Under the pieces are notes generated by a model. That model was given only the letters and a program-made list of their open reading frames with translations, was not told the DNA's origin and did no database searches. 64,000 nucleotides of DNA, taken from the NCBI RefSeq assembly GCF_050003625.1, contig NC_134400.1, positions 227,332,085 through 227,396,084 of the forward strand, given 5' to 3'. A program made the translations under genes and the position numbers. Below are positions 49,824 through 61,304 of the stretch, piece after piece. The DNA is from Haematobia irritans. Taxonomy: Eukaryota > Arthropoda > Insecta > Diptera > Muscidae. How positions within the stretch are numbered: position 1 is the first letter of the stretch; every line of letters begins with the position of its first letter.

Positions 49824-52192
49824 GTAAAAAAAAAACACATTCAAGGGAGTATTGATGAAACTAGTCTCCATTCGGTATCGGTAAGGCGAACAGCGTAAAT
49901 TAAGACCGGGTGTTTCTAAAGTAATTTGTCAAGAAAAATTAAGGAATAGTGCAAAAGTATTTTCGCATTATTAAAGATAAAGTGATTCCCATAAGAAATA
50001 TTCAGAAAATTTTCTTAGTGCAGTTGGTAAAACTGTTTACCCCATAAATCGCTATAGGAAAGGCGAAAAGTTTAACAAGGAAAAATTCTGTTGAGACAGG
50101 CTGAAAAATTATTAAAATACATACATACATTTGGTGAAAAAGTTATTACATAAAAGAAATAAAAGTTATTACGTAACAGATTAATTTCGACAATTTGCCG
50201 AAACAAATTACGTAATTGTGATGTGTTATTGACGTTCCATCAACATATAAGCATTGGGTTTACCGTTATAAAATTTCTAAGTCTTGGATATATTAAAAAA
50301 CGAAAAGGAGATAAAAGAGATATCGGAAAACCAAGTGTGGCTTACATGTCAGATTTCATACCCATATCATATTCAAAGTGAATCAGAAAATTTCATGTGA
50401 TGTTCAATGCACAAATGTATGACCAACATCCAAGAATGTTGAGAAAATAATTTATACAGATTACAGAAATGGCAAAAATAGTGGTCTAAAGAGAACACAT
50501 CGAAGTTCCACCTAATTTACAAAATTCCATAAAAAATCGTTTACTTGTCCGTTCGTTAACAAATTAAAGAAAATAGCAACAAAATTATAATAGAGCCATA
50601 CAAATTATAAGGTAATTTTTCATTTATATTACTTCAATTCGATATGACCAATAATAACATGCATGCAAATAATACTGCATGATCGCACTCTCTTTTAATT
50701 TTGTATCACAAACACATAATAACCATTTTTTGTACGTACAACAAATACTATACGGCTGAATTAAGAGAATTAATTAGCTCTCTTTATGAAATTGTATGTG
50801 TATGTGTCGACGCAACCATCTCACATCTTTCGAGACATCTCACGTATTTCTCACTTAAAAGAGGGGCATTTCGATAATTGTATTTCGATACTTGTATTAT
50901 CGAGAATGATAGAAGCAAAACACAAACGCAAATAAATAAATGAATTTTTGGTGGAAAGCAATTATCAAAAAGAAAGGGATGTAAAAACTAAATTTTATTC
51001 TCATTCCTAATAGCTGAAAAGTTTTCTTAAATTTTGAAATTTGAGAACCTCATTAATGAGTGCATTACAATTGCAAATTGTGTTTCCAGAAATATAAATC
51101 ACATGAATCACATACATTAGATTGATTCATGCCAATCTACATAGGAATAAAAAGAATTCCTCAGCATCTCAGGAGAAGTATTGTGGGTTGACATATTAAG
51201 CTACATATGCTAATCTAATGTGTTGATTTCCCGTCAATTTGCACAGTAACGAAAAGAGGAGAAAATATCACATACCGTAGTTAACAACATAAATATTTCG
51301 ATTTACAACCAAATTTTCATATGTGTAAAATTTATTGAAATTCGTTAAAATATTAAATTTTTACTTGGTTTACTTGGGAGAAAGGCATTATTTGATTAGT
51401 GCTCATTGGTATTTATAAACATTACGTTATATAGACATTTGTCTCGTATTCTACATTTTGAATGATTAAATGGAATTGAAAAGAAAAAATATACCACAAT
51501 ATAATTTATGGGAATTGCGGGGATCTACGCACAAAAGTGAATGACAGTAGTAATTGGTAGTCGTTCCCCTTCCAAAAATATTTGTTGAGAACACAACTTG
51601 TTATCTTCATATTCACACTTATTATCTTCATACGGCCTTACATACACTCATAGAAAAAACTGTGGTAATAATTACCAAAGTCTAAAAGTTTTTAGATTGG
51701 CGAAAACGACTAATATTTCAAATTAAGTTTATTATGGATTTTTATCTTTTAAATTGGATTGAAAATAAATCGGTTGAGGGAAAAATCACATACTAATTTA
51801 ATGTACTTTATCCAGACCTTATGACAAGTATTCAAAAGTCTTTCATTGTTGTTTGAAACTTTGTCTTTATTTTCGATTTCAAACGTGACAAATCAAATAT
51901 CCTTTGATGGTCAACATTTTATATTTATGTAGCTCTATTTACGAAGCTCGTTTCTAAACAAAAGCTATATGCTATAATTCTTTGAATCGTCAATTCAGCG
52001 CCCAGATTACGCGTTCATATTTGGCAGAAACTATTACATCTGATTTTCCTCAGTTATTACTAGATTTTTCTTTGAGTGTATTCTACCTGCAAAGAAGTTG
52101 CGTTACGTTATTTACACGCTATTCGTGTCTCAATTTTAACAATTCTCAAAATACATTTGGTACTCAGTTTCCATTTTTTGATTTGATTTTTA
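49824..52192. other. Long non-coding leader of the LTR element
   Basis: 2.4 kb without a recognisable gene between the 5' LTR region and the mariner. Under the splice model it is intron. It contains only scattered short frames. Confidence 0.45.
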
Positions 52193-53502
52193 TAAAGGGT
52201 GATTCTTTTGTGGTTAGGATTTTCATGCATTAGTATTTGACAGATCACGTGGGATTTCAGACATGGTGTCAAAGAGAAAGATGCTCAGTATGCTTTGACA
52301 TTTCATCATGAATAGACTTACTAACGAGCAACGCTTGCAAATCATTGAATTTTATTACCAAAATCAGTGTTCGGTTCGAAATGTGTTTCTCGCTTTACGT
52401 CCGATTTATGGTCTACATAATCGACCAAGTGAGCAAACAATTAATGCGATTGTGACCAAGTTTCGCACTCAGTTTACTTTACTGGACATTAAACCAACCA
52501 CACGAATGCGTACAGTGCGTACAGAAGAGAATATTGCGTCTGTTTCTGAGAGTGTTGCTGAAGACCGTGAAATGTCGATTCGTCGCCGTTCGCAGCAATT
52601 GGGTTTGTGTTATTCGACCACATGGAAGATTTTACGCAAAGATCTTGGCGTAAAACCGTATAAAATACAGCTCGTGCAAGAACTGAAGCCGAACGATCTG
52701 CCACAACGTCGAATTTTCAGTGAATGGGCCCTAGAAAAGTTGGCAGAAAATCCGCTTTTTTATCGACAAATTTTGTTCAGCAATGAGGCTCATTTCTGGT
52801 TGAATGGCTACGTAAATAAGCAAAATTGCCGCATTTGGAGTGAAGAGCAACCAGAAGCCGTTCAAGAACTGCCCATGCATCCCGAAAAATGCACTGTTTG
52901 GTGTGGTTTGTACGCTGGTGGAATCATTGGACCGTATTTTTTCAAAGATGCTGTTGGACGCAACGTTACGGTGAATGGCGATCGCTATCGTTCGATGCTA
53001 ACAAACTTTTTGTTGCCAAAAATGGAAGAACTGAACTTGGTTGACATGTGGTTTCAACAAGATGGCGCTACATGCCACACAGCTCGCGATTCTATGGCCA
53101 TTTTGAGGGAAAACTTCGGAGAACAATTCATCTCAAGAAATGGACCGGTAAGTTGGCCACCAAGATCATGCGATTTGACGCCTTTAGACTATTTTTTGTG
53201 GGGCTACGTCAAGTCTAAAGTCTACAGAAATAAGCCAGCAACTATTCCAGCTTTGGAAGACAACATTTCCGAAGAAATTCGTGCTATTCCGGCCGAAATG
53301 CTCGAAAAAGTTGCCCAAAATTGGACTTTCCGAATGGACCACCTAAGACGCAGCCGCGGTCAACATTTAAATGAAATTATCTTCAAAAAGTAAATGTCAT
53401 GGACCAATCTAACGTTTCAAATAAAGAACCGATGAGATTTTGCAAATTTTATGCGTTTTTTTTTTAAAAAAAGTTATCAAGCTCTTAACAAATCACCCTT
53501 TA
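52193..53502 (+). mobile_element. mariner element of the DD41D type, 1310 bp
   Basis: The TIRs begin TAAAGGGTGATT at both ends, with TA on each side (52191-52192, 53503-53504). It contains one uninterrupted transposase gene. It is inserted just upstream of the gag start of the LTR element. Confidence 0.9.
52308..53393 (+). CDS. mariner (DD41D) transposase with first catalytic Asp replaced
   Basis: A 361-residue uninterrupted frame. Residues 1-120 form the paired helix-turn-helix DNA-binding region (LTNEQRLQIIEFYYQNQCSV...; STTWKILRKDLGVKPYK). The catalytic domain shows ILFSNEAHFWLNGY (159), WFQQDGATCHTA (Asp252) and CDLTPLDYFLWGYVKSKVY (Asp294); 41 residues lie between the last two aspartates, giving the DD41D (rosa-like) signature. 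Position 159 should be Asp (FSDEAHF in relatives) but is Asn (AAT, 52782-52784), which should abolish metal binding and activity. The rest is intact, so the element is young or was mobilised in trans. The family name is from memory of rosa-type mariners. Confidence 0.88.
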   Translation: MNRLTNEQRLQIIEFYYQNQCSVRNVFLALRPIYGLHNRPSEQTINAIVTKFRTQFTLLDIKPTTRMRTVRTEENIASVSESVAEDREMSIRRRSQQLGLCYSTTWKILRKDLGVKPYKIQLVQELKPNDLPQRRIFSEWALEKLAENPLFYRQILFSNEAHFWLNGYVNKQNCRIWSEEQPEAVQELPMHPEKCTVWCGLYAGGIIGPYFFKDAVGRNVTVNGDRYRSMLTNFLLPKMEELNLVDMWFQQDGATCHTARDSMAILRENFGEQFISRNGPVSWPPRSCDLTPLDYFLWGYVKSKVYRNKPATIPALEDNISEEIRAIPAEMLEKVAQNWTFRMDHLRRSRGQHLNEIIFKK

Positions 53503-53509
53503 TAAAAAG

Positions 53510-55124
53510 ATGAATAACCTAGCGGAGCAATCTGGTTCCACCGTCAGCAAGGGTTCCATTAAGCCGTCACTCATTTACGAAAAACTAGTTTTTGACTGTG
53601 TTGGCAGAAATTGTTCAAATTTTGAACAATTTCTGCCAACAACTAGAGAACTGCGATGTTACGGACCAAACGGACTTAATGTTAGAGGTGAAAATGGAGG
53701 ATTTAGAGGCTAGGTGGAAAAAAATACAAATCGATTATGAGACGGTACTTCTGTCCCCCGAAACATCTTGTTCAAAGGAGGATAAAGAAAACGCGAAGCT
53801 CAATTTCAATATTTCGGCCGAGGCATATTACAGTGCACGGTCAACTATTTTGGAAGTTTTACGAATGTCGGGAAGTCATAACTTGCAAAACGTTACGTTC
53901 AGAAATCCTGCTAATAGTTTGAATGGCTCCCATAATATCATTGATACCCAAGGCCCAGGGGCAGCGAATATTTGTATCAAAGTTCCGCCATGTGATACGG
54001 ACACATTCTCGGGAAGTTATGAAGATTGGCCTTCTTTCCGAGATATGTTCACGGCCGTGTACGTGAACCATCCAAAACTCACACGTGTCCAAAAACTTTA
54101 TCATTTACGAAATAAAACAAAAGGAAGTGCGGGAGCGATTGTAAAGAGATATACTTTTTGTGATACCAATTTCGATTTGGCATGGGGAGCTCTAAAATCG
54201 CGCTATGAAAATAAACGTGTTCTTGTAGATAATCAACTCAGGTTACTTTTTAATATACCCACGGCTTCCACTGAAAACAGCGATTGTTTACAAAAAATAC
54301 ATTCGGCAGTTAGCGATTGTCTCTCGACCCTCAAGTCGCTCGAGGTTGACATACAGTCTTGGGACCCCATATTGATATACTTGAAATGGAAATGGAAAGA
54401 AATGGATACGTTCTTGATGAACAGATTTGAGGTGGTAGAAAGGATTTCTTCTATTAGGTCCACGAAGGAACGCCATAGCCTCCCTTCGGTAATTTCATCC
54501 AGGCCTCATAGTAAGATTCAGACATATACTTCACAGGAGAAGTTGACGCAGAAATGTTACATGTGTAAAAATAACCATAGCATACGGATATGCCCAGATT
54601 TTCAGAAAATTTCCCCACAAGAGCGAATTAACTTTGTGTTTCGGAATAAACTTTGTAACAATTGTCTATCCGAATCTCATGTTAAGGCTAAATGTAAGAG
54701 CAAAAATACGTGCATGTTCTGCAAAAAACGGCATCATTCCTTACTGCATTTAAACCAATTATCGACTTCTAAGACATTGGCGCAAACAGTCGATAATACA
54801 GTCCCTGTAGAGAATGCACAACCATGCACAAGCAGCTCATTGGTGGTGTCAACCCATGAGCCTTCATTTAGCACAATAGAAGGTCAATCTCAAGTTCAAG
54901 CTAACGTCTCATCTTGTGATGGTACTATACTTCTGCGAACTGCTTTGGTACAAATTGAAGTGCGGGGGGAGTTCTTCACAATCAGAGCTCTTATTGATCC
55001 CGGGCCACAAAGGACATTCCTTTCCGAGAGAGCTAGAAACCGCTTGAAAATCCCATACAAAAGATCGTTTTACCAAATTGTTGGTATAGGGGCACAAACA
55101 CAAACTGTACTCAACGAAACATAA
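53510..55124 (+). pseudogene. BEL/Pao gag and protease region, frameshifted
   Basis: ATG 53510 starts MNNLAEQSGSTVSKGSIKP; after about 28 codons the frame shifts near 53594 into a 510-residue frame. That frame has a coiled N-terminal part, the DUF1759-type gag domain (FSGSYEDWPSFRDMFTAVY, then LTRVQKLYHLRNKTKGSA) and three zinc knuckles at 54553-54760 (CYMCKNNHSIRIC; CNNCLSESHVKAKC; CMFCKKRHHSLLH). A protease start follows: ALIDPGPQRTF. The active-site D[ST]G is D-P-G here, probably inactive. The frame ends at 55124. Further protease residues (RLPSVTFEVPTSSKLRGLDL, LILGSDSE) can be read past it until a stop at 55345-55347. Confidence 0.85.
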
Positions 55125-55347
55125 CACACGATGTTCCATAAATGCCATTGTACTGCCTAAATTAACTAAGAGACTACCGTCAGTCACATTTGAAGTTCCC
55201 ACCTCATCCAAACTTCGCGGCCTTGATTTGGCCGATCCAGGATTTAATGTATCATCGAATATTGATTTGATATTAGGTAGTGATTCGGAGAGTCACATAA
55301 ATCTAGAAGGGTTTGTAAAGAATGTATGTGGAGAAACTTCGGCATAA

Positions 55348-57810
55348 AATACCATATTCGGCTGGGTTCTCAGTGGACCCATTAGAGCGAATTCGATACA
55401 ATCGTTTACAACCAATGTTATGGCTTCCGATGAGAGTATGCTTTGTGATATTTTGAAAAAGTTTTGGGAAATGGAAGAAATTCCGAAAATTGACGCCTCG
55501 TCAATTGATGACCAATGTTGTGAAGATTATTATGCTAAAACTACCACTCGACAACCCGATGGTCGCTATGTCGTAAGGCTTCCATTTAATAAAAAATATA
55601 ACACATCTATGTGGTTGGGCGCATCCAGAGCCCTGGCTCTTGGACAATATAAGAGAATGCAAAGCATCCTCTTCTCAGGAAGTTGGCATTGAAGGTAAAT
55701 ATGGTTCACTGATCATAAGTCTACGAAAGTCAGGGTAGTATTCAACGCGTCCCGTAAAACAAAATCTGGGTTTTCACTAAATTACGTCCTCTATTCTGGC
55801 CCCACATTACAAACTGACTTAGTCTCCGTCATCCTCAATTGGAGGAAGTACAAATATGTATATTGTGGAGATATCCAAAAAATGTACCGTCAAATTATGG
55901 TACATCCCGAAGATCGAGCTTTTCAACGAATTTTATTTCAAAGCTACCCAAATAGCCCAGTAAAGGATTACCAGCTAAAAACGGTAACGTTTGGCGTAAG
56001 TTGCGCCCCATTTTTAGCAATTCGCACTTTATTGCAACTTGCGACAGACTCAGCTAATCAATATCCTACGGTCGCTTCCACTTTACGCCAGGAGACATAT
56101 GTGGACGACATCCTTTCAGGAGGGTTTTCAATTGAAGAAACTATAGAGGCCCAAACAAAACTGATCTCTGTCCTTAAATCCGCTGGATTTCCGCTAAAAA
56201 AGTTAACAGCCAATGATTCGTGTTTATTGGCTCATCTGCCACAGGAAGATTTGTATGACTTGAATTTCTTGCGACTAAATGAAAGTAGCTCTACAAAAAC
56301 ATTAGGGATAAACTGGAATGCTCTAAAAGACGCATTTTCTTACTCCTGTAGTAACATTGAAATACGGGCAGATTATACTAAGCGTCAAGTTCTTGCAGCT
56401 GTGGCACAGTTGTTTGATCCAGCTGGGTGGTTAACTCCAGTAATTATAAAAGCTAAAATACTTATGCAACAGCTTTGGCTAGAAGGGTTAGGATGGGATG
56501 ACTCCATTAGCTCAGACGCACTTCAAACTTGGAACCAGATTTTAAATGATTTACCTCATATTGAACACATAAGTGTTCCCCGGTGGATCCAATTATTACC
56601 GGAAGATAGTATAGAGATACATGGGTTCTGTGACGCTTCGAAAGCGGCCTATTGCGCATGTGTCTATGTTCGTTGCAAAACATCTACTGCCACTGTTTTT
56701 TCGAATTTGTTGATAGCCAAAAGCAAAGTTGCTCCAATCAAGCAAATCCCGTTGCCAAAATTAGAATTAAACGGAGCAGTGTTGCTCGCGAAACTCATTA
56801 AGTACGTAGTAGGAATTTTTCAAGTTGAATTCGACTCAATAACCTTGTGGAGAGATGCCTCAATAGTATTAGGGTGGTTATCTAAGCCACCGCGATCATG
56901 GGAAACATATGTCGCAAATCGTACGGCTTTGATCCATGACATTGTCCCTAACGTAAAATGGAGACATGTCCCAACGCACGAAAACCCAGCCGATCTCGGT
57001 ACTAGGGGATGTCGACCCCAAGATCTTACTAGCAACCCCTTGTGGTGGTACGGACCTTCATGGATGACTACTCCTGAGTTCAATTGGCCAAATCGAAACC
57101 CACTAACCACGAATCTACCAGCTGAAATAGTTCAGTCTTATCAGGTTACAACAGAATCAGTTGACATTCTGGAAAGATTCTCTTCATATACGAAAGCACT
57201 ACGTGTTCTTTCCTATGTATTTAGATTTTTCTTTAACAGTCACCCTAGCATCGGAAATTCGCAACGATTCCAGACAATTCGTGTCTCTACTACCGAATTA
57301 CAAAATGTAAAAAATCGGCTACTATCATTGGCTCAACGTCAATTTTATAGCAATGAATATAACTCATTACGTTCGTCTGCTCCCATAGGAAAAAAGAGTC
57401 ACTTGTCTACATTAAATCCATTTCTCGATTGTGATAATTTAATGAGAGTTAATGGGCGACTTTCCAACTCGTCACTACCCTATAAAGAAAGGTACCCAAT
57501 TATCCTTCCCGGAAAATCAAGATTTTGTTTTCTATACTTGTCGCATTTACACACATTTTTGGCTCATGGGGAATGTATCTTAATGTGTAGATTCGTGCAA
57601 ACCGAATTTTACGTTCCTCGTCTGAAATCCCTCGTCAAAACCATAATTCACAAATGTAAAACCTGTTTAATATATAAACACAAACCGTCGTCTCAAATTA
57701 TGGCACCATTACAGATAGATGTACACTGGCCCCGCCCTTTCACACAACGGGAATTGACTTTGCCGGTCCCTTCGACCTCAAAAGCTCAAGTTTACGAAAA
57801 TCGCCTATAA
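55348..57810 (+). pseudogene. BEL/Pao pol: reverse transcriptase and RNase H, broken
   Basis: The N-terminal pol stretch GRYVVRLPFNKKY and SRALALGQYKRM is in the frame 55420-55692. There is then a gap or deletion, and the RT frame resumes near 55700: STKVRVVFNASRKTKSG, YCGDIQKMYRQI, QRILFQ, VTFGVSCAPFLAIRTL, ETYVDDILSGG (catalytic YVDD at 56098-56109). RNase H follows: IHGFCDASKAAYCACVYVR, PLPKLELNGAVL, then VPTHENPADLGTRG. The linker to integrase has the HHCC-type zinc region (LAHGECILMCR...CKTCLIYKH). The frame is lost near 57730 where integrase changes frame. These are Peptidase_A17/Pao-type domains. Confidence 0.88.
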
Positions 57811-58667
57811 TAAAGGGGTACGTAAGTGTTTTTGTATGCTTCGCAACAAAAGCAATACATTTAGAGGCGTGTTCGGAATTAAGTTCGGCGGCGTTTGAAG
57901 CGGCATTTGCCCGCTTTGTTGGTAGGCGAGGCCTACCCCATAGGATAGTTTCGGATAATGGGCGAAATTTTTTAGGAGCTAGCCGTAACCTTACTCGTGA
58001 ATTCGCCAAGTTTCTAAGATGCACTTCGACCGATATTGCCGAAAAATATGCAACTTATGGGTTCGAATGGAAATTCATACCTCCCCACGCGCCTCATATG
58101 GGTGGCCTTTGGGAAGCTGCCGTCAAAAGTTTTAAGATTCATTTTAAGAAAATAACTGGTAGCCACCGATTTACATTCGAACAGTTTTCGACTATTTTAG
58201 CACGAATTGAAGGGGTATTAAACTCGCGTCCCATATCAGCCATATCAGAAGATCCTGCTGATTTGACCGCCTTAACTACGGGACACTCCTTGAAAGGTGC
58301 CCCTATTGTAGCACTACCTGAACCGATTTCTCAGAACTTGTCCCTTGTTAATAGATGGACAAAGCTTAAAGCTTTACACCATCAGTTCTCTTTGAGATGG
58401 AAAAATTACTATTTGAAATCCATGCAAAAACGCTACAAATGGAAAACCCCTTCTTGTAATTTGAAGATTGACGACTTAGTCGTGATTTTAGATGATTTAC
58501 TACCTCCTAATGAATGGCGATTAGGAAGAATTATAAATACATATCCAGGCTCCGACCAAAACGTTCGAATTGCAGATGTACGCACTGCTACCGGTTTTGT
58601 GAATCGGCCGATAACCAAACTGTGCTACTTGCCTCTATGCGATAACTTGCCATCCGATCAAGAGTGA
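57732..58667 (+). pseudogene. BEL/Pao integrase core and C-terminal domain
   Basis: An open frame from about 57732 carries the catalytic triad: TTGIDFAGPF (Asp), HRIVSDNGRNF (Asp) and PHMGGLWEAAVKS (Glu). The DUF5641-type C-terminal region follows: VLNSRPISAI, LTTGHSLKGAPIVA, WRLGRIINTYPG, then RPITKLCYLP before the stop at 58665-58667. No stop interrupts this part; the break is only the frameshift from upstream pol. Integrase inserts the cDNA into the chromosome. Ninety bases after the stop lies the candidate splice acceptor. Confidence 0.88.
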
Positions 58668-58758
58668 ACAAAATATTAAAAACATTTGCCGTTTGAGCAT
58701 TCTTTACAATATAAAGGGTGTTTAGTTATCTTTGTGCTCACTTTATTTTTCATTCCAG

Positions 58759-58878
58759 GTCACCTAGAACCCAGCAGCGTAAACGGGATACGTACATGTG
58801 TAAGCTTTGCAAACGTTTTCATTCTATTAAAGATTGTCCAAAATTTCTAATTATGACGTCAAAAGAACGTCATAATTA
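58759..58878 (+). CDS. Candidate exon 2, left part: first zinc knuckle
   Basis: It starts after the acceptor at 58758. In the phase set by exon 1 it reads SPRTQQRKRDTYMCKLC, then KRFHSIKDCPKFL and MTSKERHN. C-x2-C-x4-H-x4-C matches the first gag knuckle, and the following MTSKER block parallels ISPQER in gag. The frame then meets TAG (58876-58878), where the Penelope-like element joins. The rest of the exon lies at about 63198-63632. It is therefore a duplicate of the gag zinc-knuckle module at the env position. Confidence 0.55.
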
Positions 58879-58884
58879 GAAATT
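58842..58884. repeat. Hairpin at the Penelope-like 5' junction
   Basis: A perfect 18 bp inverted repeat (58842-58859 against 58867-58884, outward from ATGACGT/ACGTCAT) with a 7 base loop. Part is zinc-knuckle coding sequence, and the outer bases extend into the inserted element. Confidence 0.8.
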
Positions 58885-59429
58885 AAAGAAAAGTCAACCG
58901 CAACACACAAGAAAAAATTATTAAAACTTCAAGAACAACAAAGAGAGGAATTGGACATAAAGATAAACGAAAAATGGTTTATTAATACAACAGATACTCA
59001 ATTTCCCGAAAATGTAAAATGGTTACTGTCGCTAGGACAAAAACATGGTCTCCCAACATCAAAAGCCGAATTTCCACTTTTCAAATATATAAGTGATGGG
59101 GAACATATAATACAATCTACAAAAAAGAAAAGGAAGAACAGGAAACTGCGAGAACAATGTTCGCAACAACTTTAGAAACTCATTTAAATAAAATGAAATA
59201 CAACAGTAGGGAGAGGTTCGTTACAAGAACAGTGGAGCAAACTCGACAATTTCTAAAGAAAAATAAAAATATATTAATTTTAAATGCAGACAAAGGCAAT
59301 ACAACAGTTGCTATGGAAAAAAGTGAATATCAACAGAGAATGATGAATATTATAAGCGACATGATGATGTATCAAAGAATCAACAAGGATCCAACGACAT
59401 CGTTGCAAAGAAACAAGTATATACAGCAG
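58879..59429 (+). pseudogene. Penelope-like RT, N-terminal part
   Basis: The frame reads HKKKLLKLQEQQREELD, FINTTDTQFPENVKWLL and FPLFKYISDGEH, then shifts near 59128 into the frame with RERFVTRTVEQTRQFL and ILILNADKGNTTVAMEKSEY. The last block is the Penelope RT N-terminal motif (ADKGNTTV). The coding sequence stops at KYIQQ, where the DINE is inserted, and resumes with NNELVEELD at 61305. Confidence 0.8.
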
Positions 59430-61118
59430 TAAGTTCGGCCGGGCCGAATCTTAAATACCCACCACCATGAACCAAATATTAGGGTTTCCTTTGAAATTTC
59501 AGGAGGGCTTGAGGACACTTCCCGAAGATAAATTTAAAGATTTCAACTATGAGGACTATATCAGATTCTGGATTTATAAGAACCATTTTTGTTTGAGTTT
59601 TAGAGGAATCATTAACATCTCTTGTAAGTGTGCAAGAAAATTATAAAATAACGTCTTGATTTGAAATCTTAAATCTGTAGAAGTAAAATCTGGAAATTTT
59701 ACATTGAGTTTCAAGCAATTTTCATGATCAGTGCGCCTTCTACACCCTCAAGAAGTGAAGTCGGTCTATATGGAGGCATTACCAAATGGACCGATAAAAA
59801 CTTAATCCGATGCACGTTTTTGTGAGCCTAAAATACCAGAATATTTACAATTTCAGGCAAATCAGATAAAAACTACGGTTTCTAGAAGCCCAAGAAGTAA
59901 AATCGGGAAATCGGTCTATATGGGGGATATACCAAAATATGGGCCGATACTCACCATTTTCGGCACACCTCTTTATGGTCCTAAAATACCTCTAGATATC
60001 CAATTTCAGACAAATTGGATAAAAACTACGGTTTCTATAAACCCAAGACCCAAATCGGGAGGTCGTTTTATATGGGGACCATACCAAAACATGGACCGAT
60101 ACTCACAATTTTTGGCACACGTATTTGTGGTCCTACAATACCTCTAGATTCCCAATTTCAGGTAAATTGAATAAATACTGCGGTTTCTATAAGCCCAAGA
60201 AATAAAATCGGGAGATCGGTCTATATGGGGGCTATACCAAAATATGGACCGATACACACAATTTTTGGCACACGTATTTGTGGTCCCATAATACCTCTAG
60301 ATTTACAATTTCAGGTAAATTGAATAAAAACAGCTGGTTCTATAAGCCCAAGAAGTAAAATCGGGAGATCGGTCTATAAGGGGGCTATACCAAAATATGG
60401 ACCGATACTCACAGTTTTCGGCACACGTATTTGTGGTCCTACAATACCTCTAGATTTCCAATTTCAGGTAAATTGAATAAAAACTTCGGATTCTAGAAGC
60501 CCAAGAAGTAAACTCGGGAAATCGGTCTATATGGGGGCTATACCAAAATATGGACCGATACTCACCATTTTCGGCACACCTCTTTATGGCCCTAAAATAC
60601 CTCTAGGTTTCCAATTTCAGACAAATTTGATAAAAACTACGGTTCCTATAAGCCCAAGACCCCAAATCGGGAGGTCGTTTTATATGGGGACCATACCAAA
60701 ACATGGACCGATACCCACAATTTTTGGCACACGTATTTGTGGTCCTACAATACCTCTTGATTTCCAATTTCAGGTAAATTGAATAAAAACTGCGGTTTTT
60801 ATAAGCCCAAGAAGTAAAATCGGGAGATCGGTCTATATGGGGGCTATACCAAAACATGGACCGATACTCACCATTTTTGGCACACCTCTTTACGGGCATA
60901 AAATACCTCTAGATTTCAAATTGCATGCAAATTGGATAAAAACTACTATTTCTATAAGCCCAAGACCCCAAATCGGGAGGTCGGTTTATATGGGGACTAT
61001 ATCAAAACCTGGACCGATATAGCCCATCTTCGAACTTGACCTGCCTGCAGACAAAGGACGAGTTTGTGCAAAATTTCAGCACGATTGCTTCATTATTGAA
61101 GACTGTAGCGTGATTACA

Positions 61119-61152
<34 letters not shown>

Positions 61153-61304
61153 GGACAGACGGACATCGTTATATCGTCTTAGAATTTCTCCCTGATCAAG
61201 AATATATATACTTTATATAGTCGGAAATCGATATTTCGATGCGTTACAAACGGAATGACAAACTTATTATACCCCCGTCACCATTCTATGGTGGTGGGTA
61301 TAAA
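59430..61304. mobile_element. DINE-1/INE-1-like element C inside the Penelope-like RT
   Basis: One end is TAAGTTCGGCCGGGCCGAAT followed by TACCCACCACC; the other is the TATACCCCCGTCACC...GGTGGTGGGTATAAA hairpin. The conserved words CTCCCTGATCAAGAATATAT and the ACAGACAGACAGACAGACAG tract are present (61120-61210), reversed relative to elements A and B. About eight imperfect 150 base units (59880-61020) carry GGTCTATATGGGGGCTATAC. The interrupted host codons are contiguous (CAGCAG/AATAAC), so there is no target duplication. Confidence 0.85.

Noticed and set aside
49553..49871. Minus-strand frames over the 5' LTR/exon 1 area
   Set aside because: They overlap the plus-strand exon candidate and lack any motif or splice logic.
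58667..58758. A separate 3' LTR for the gag-pol region before the splice acceptor
   Set aside because: Only about 90 bases lie between the integrase stop and the acceptor, with no match to sequence upstream of gag; the 49212/63657 pair explains the element better.
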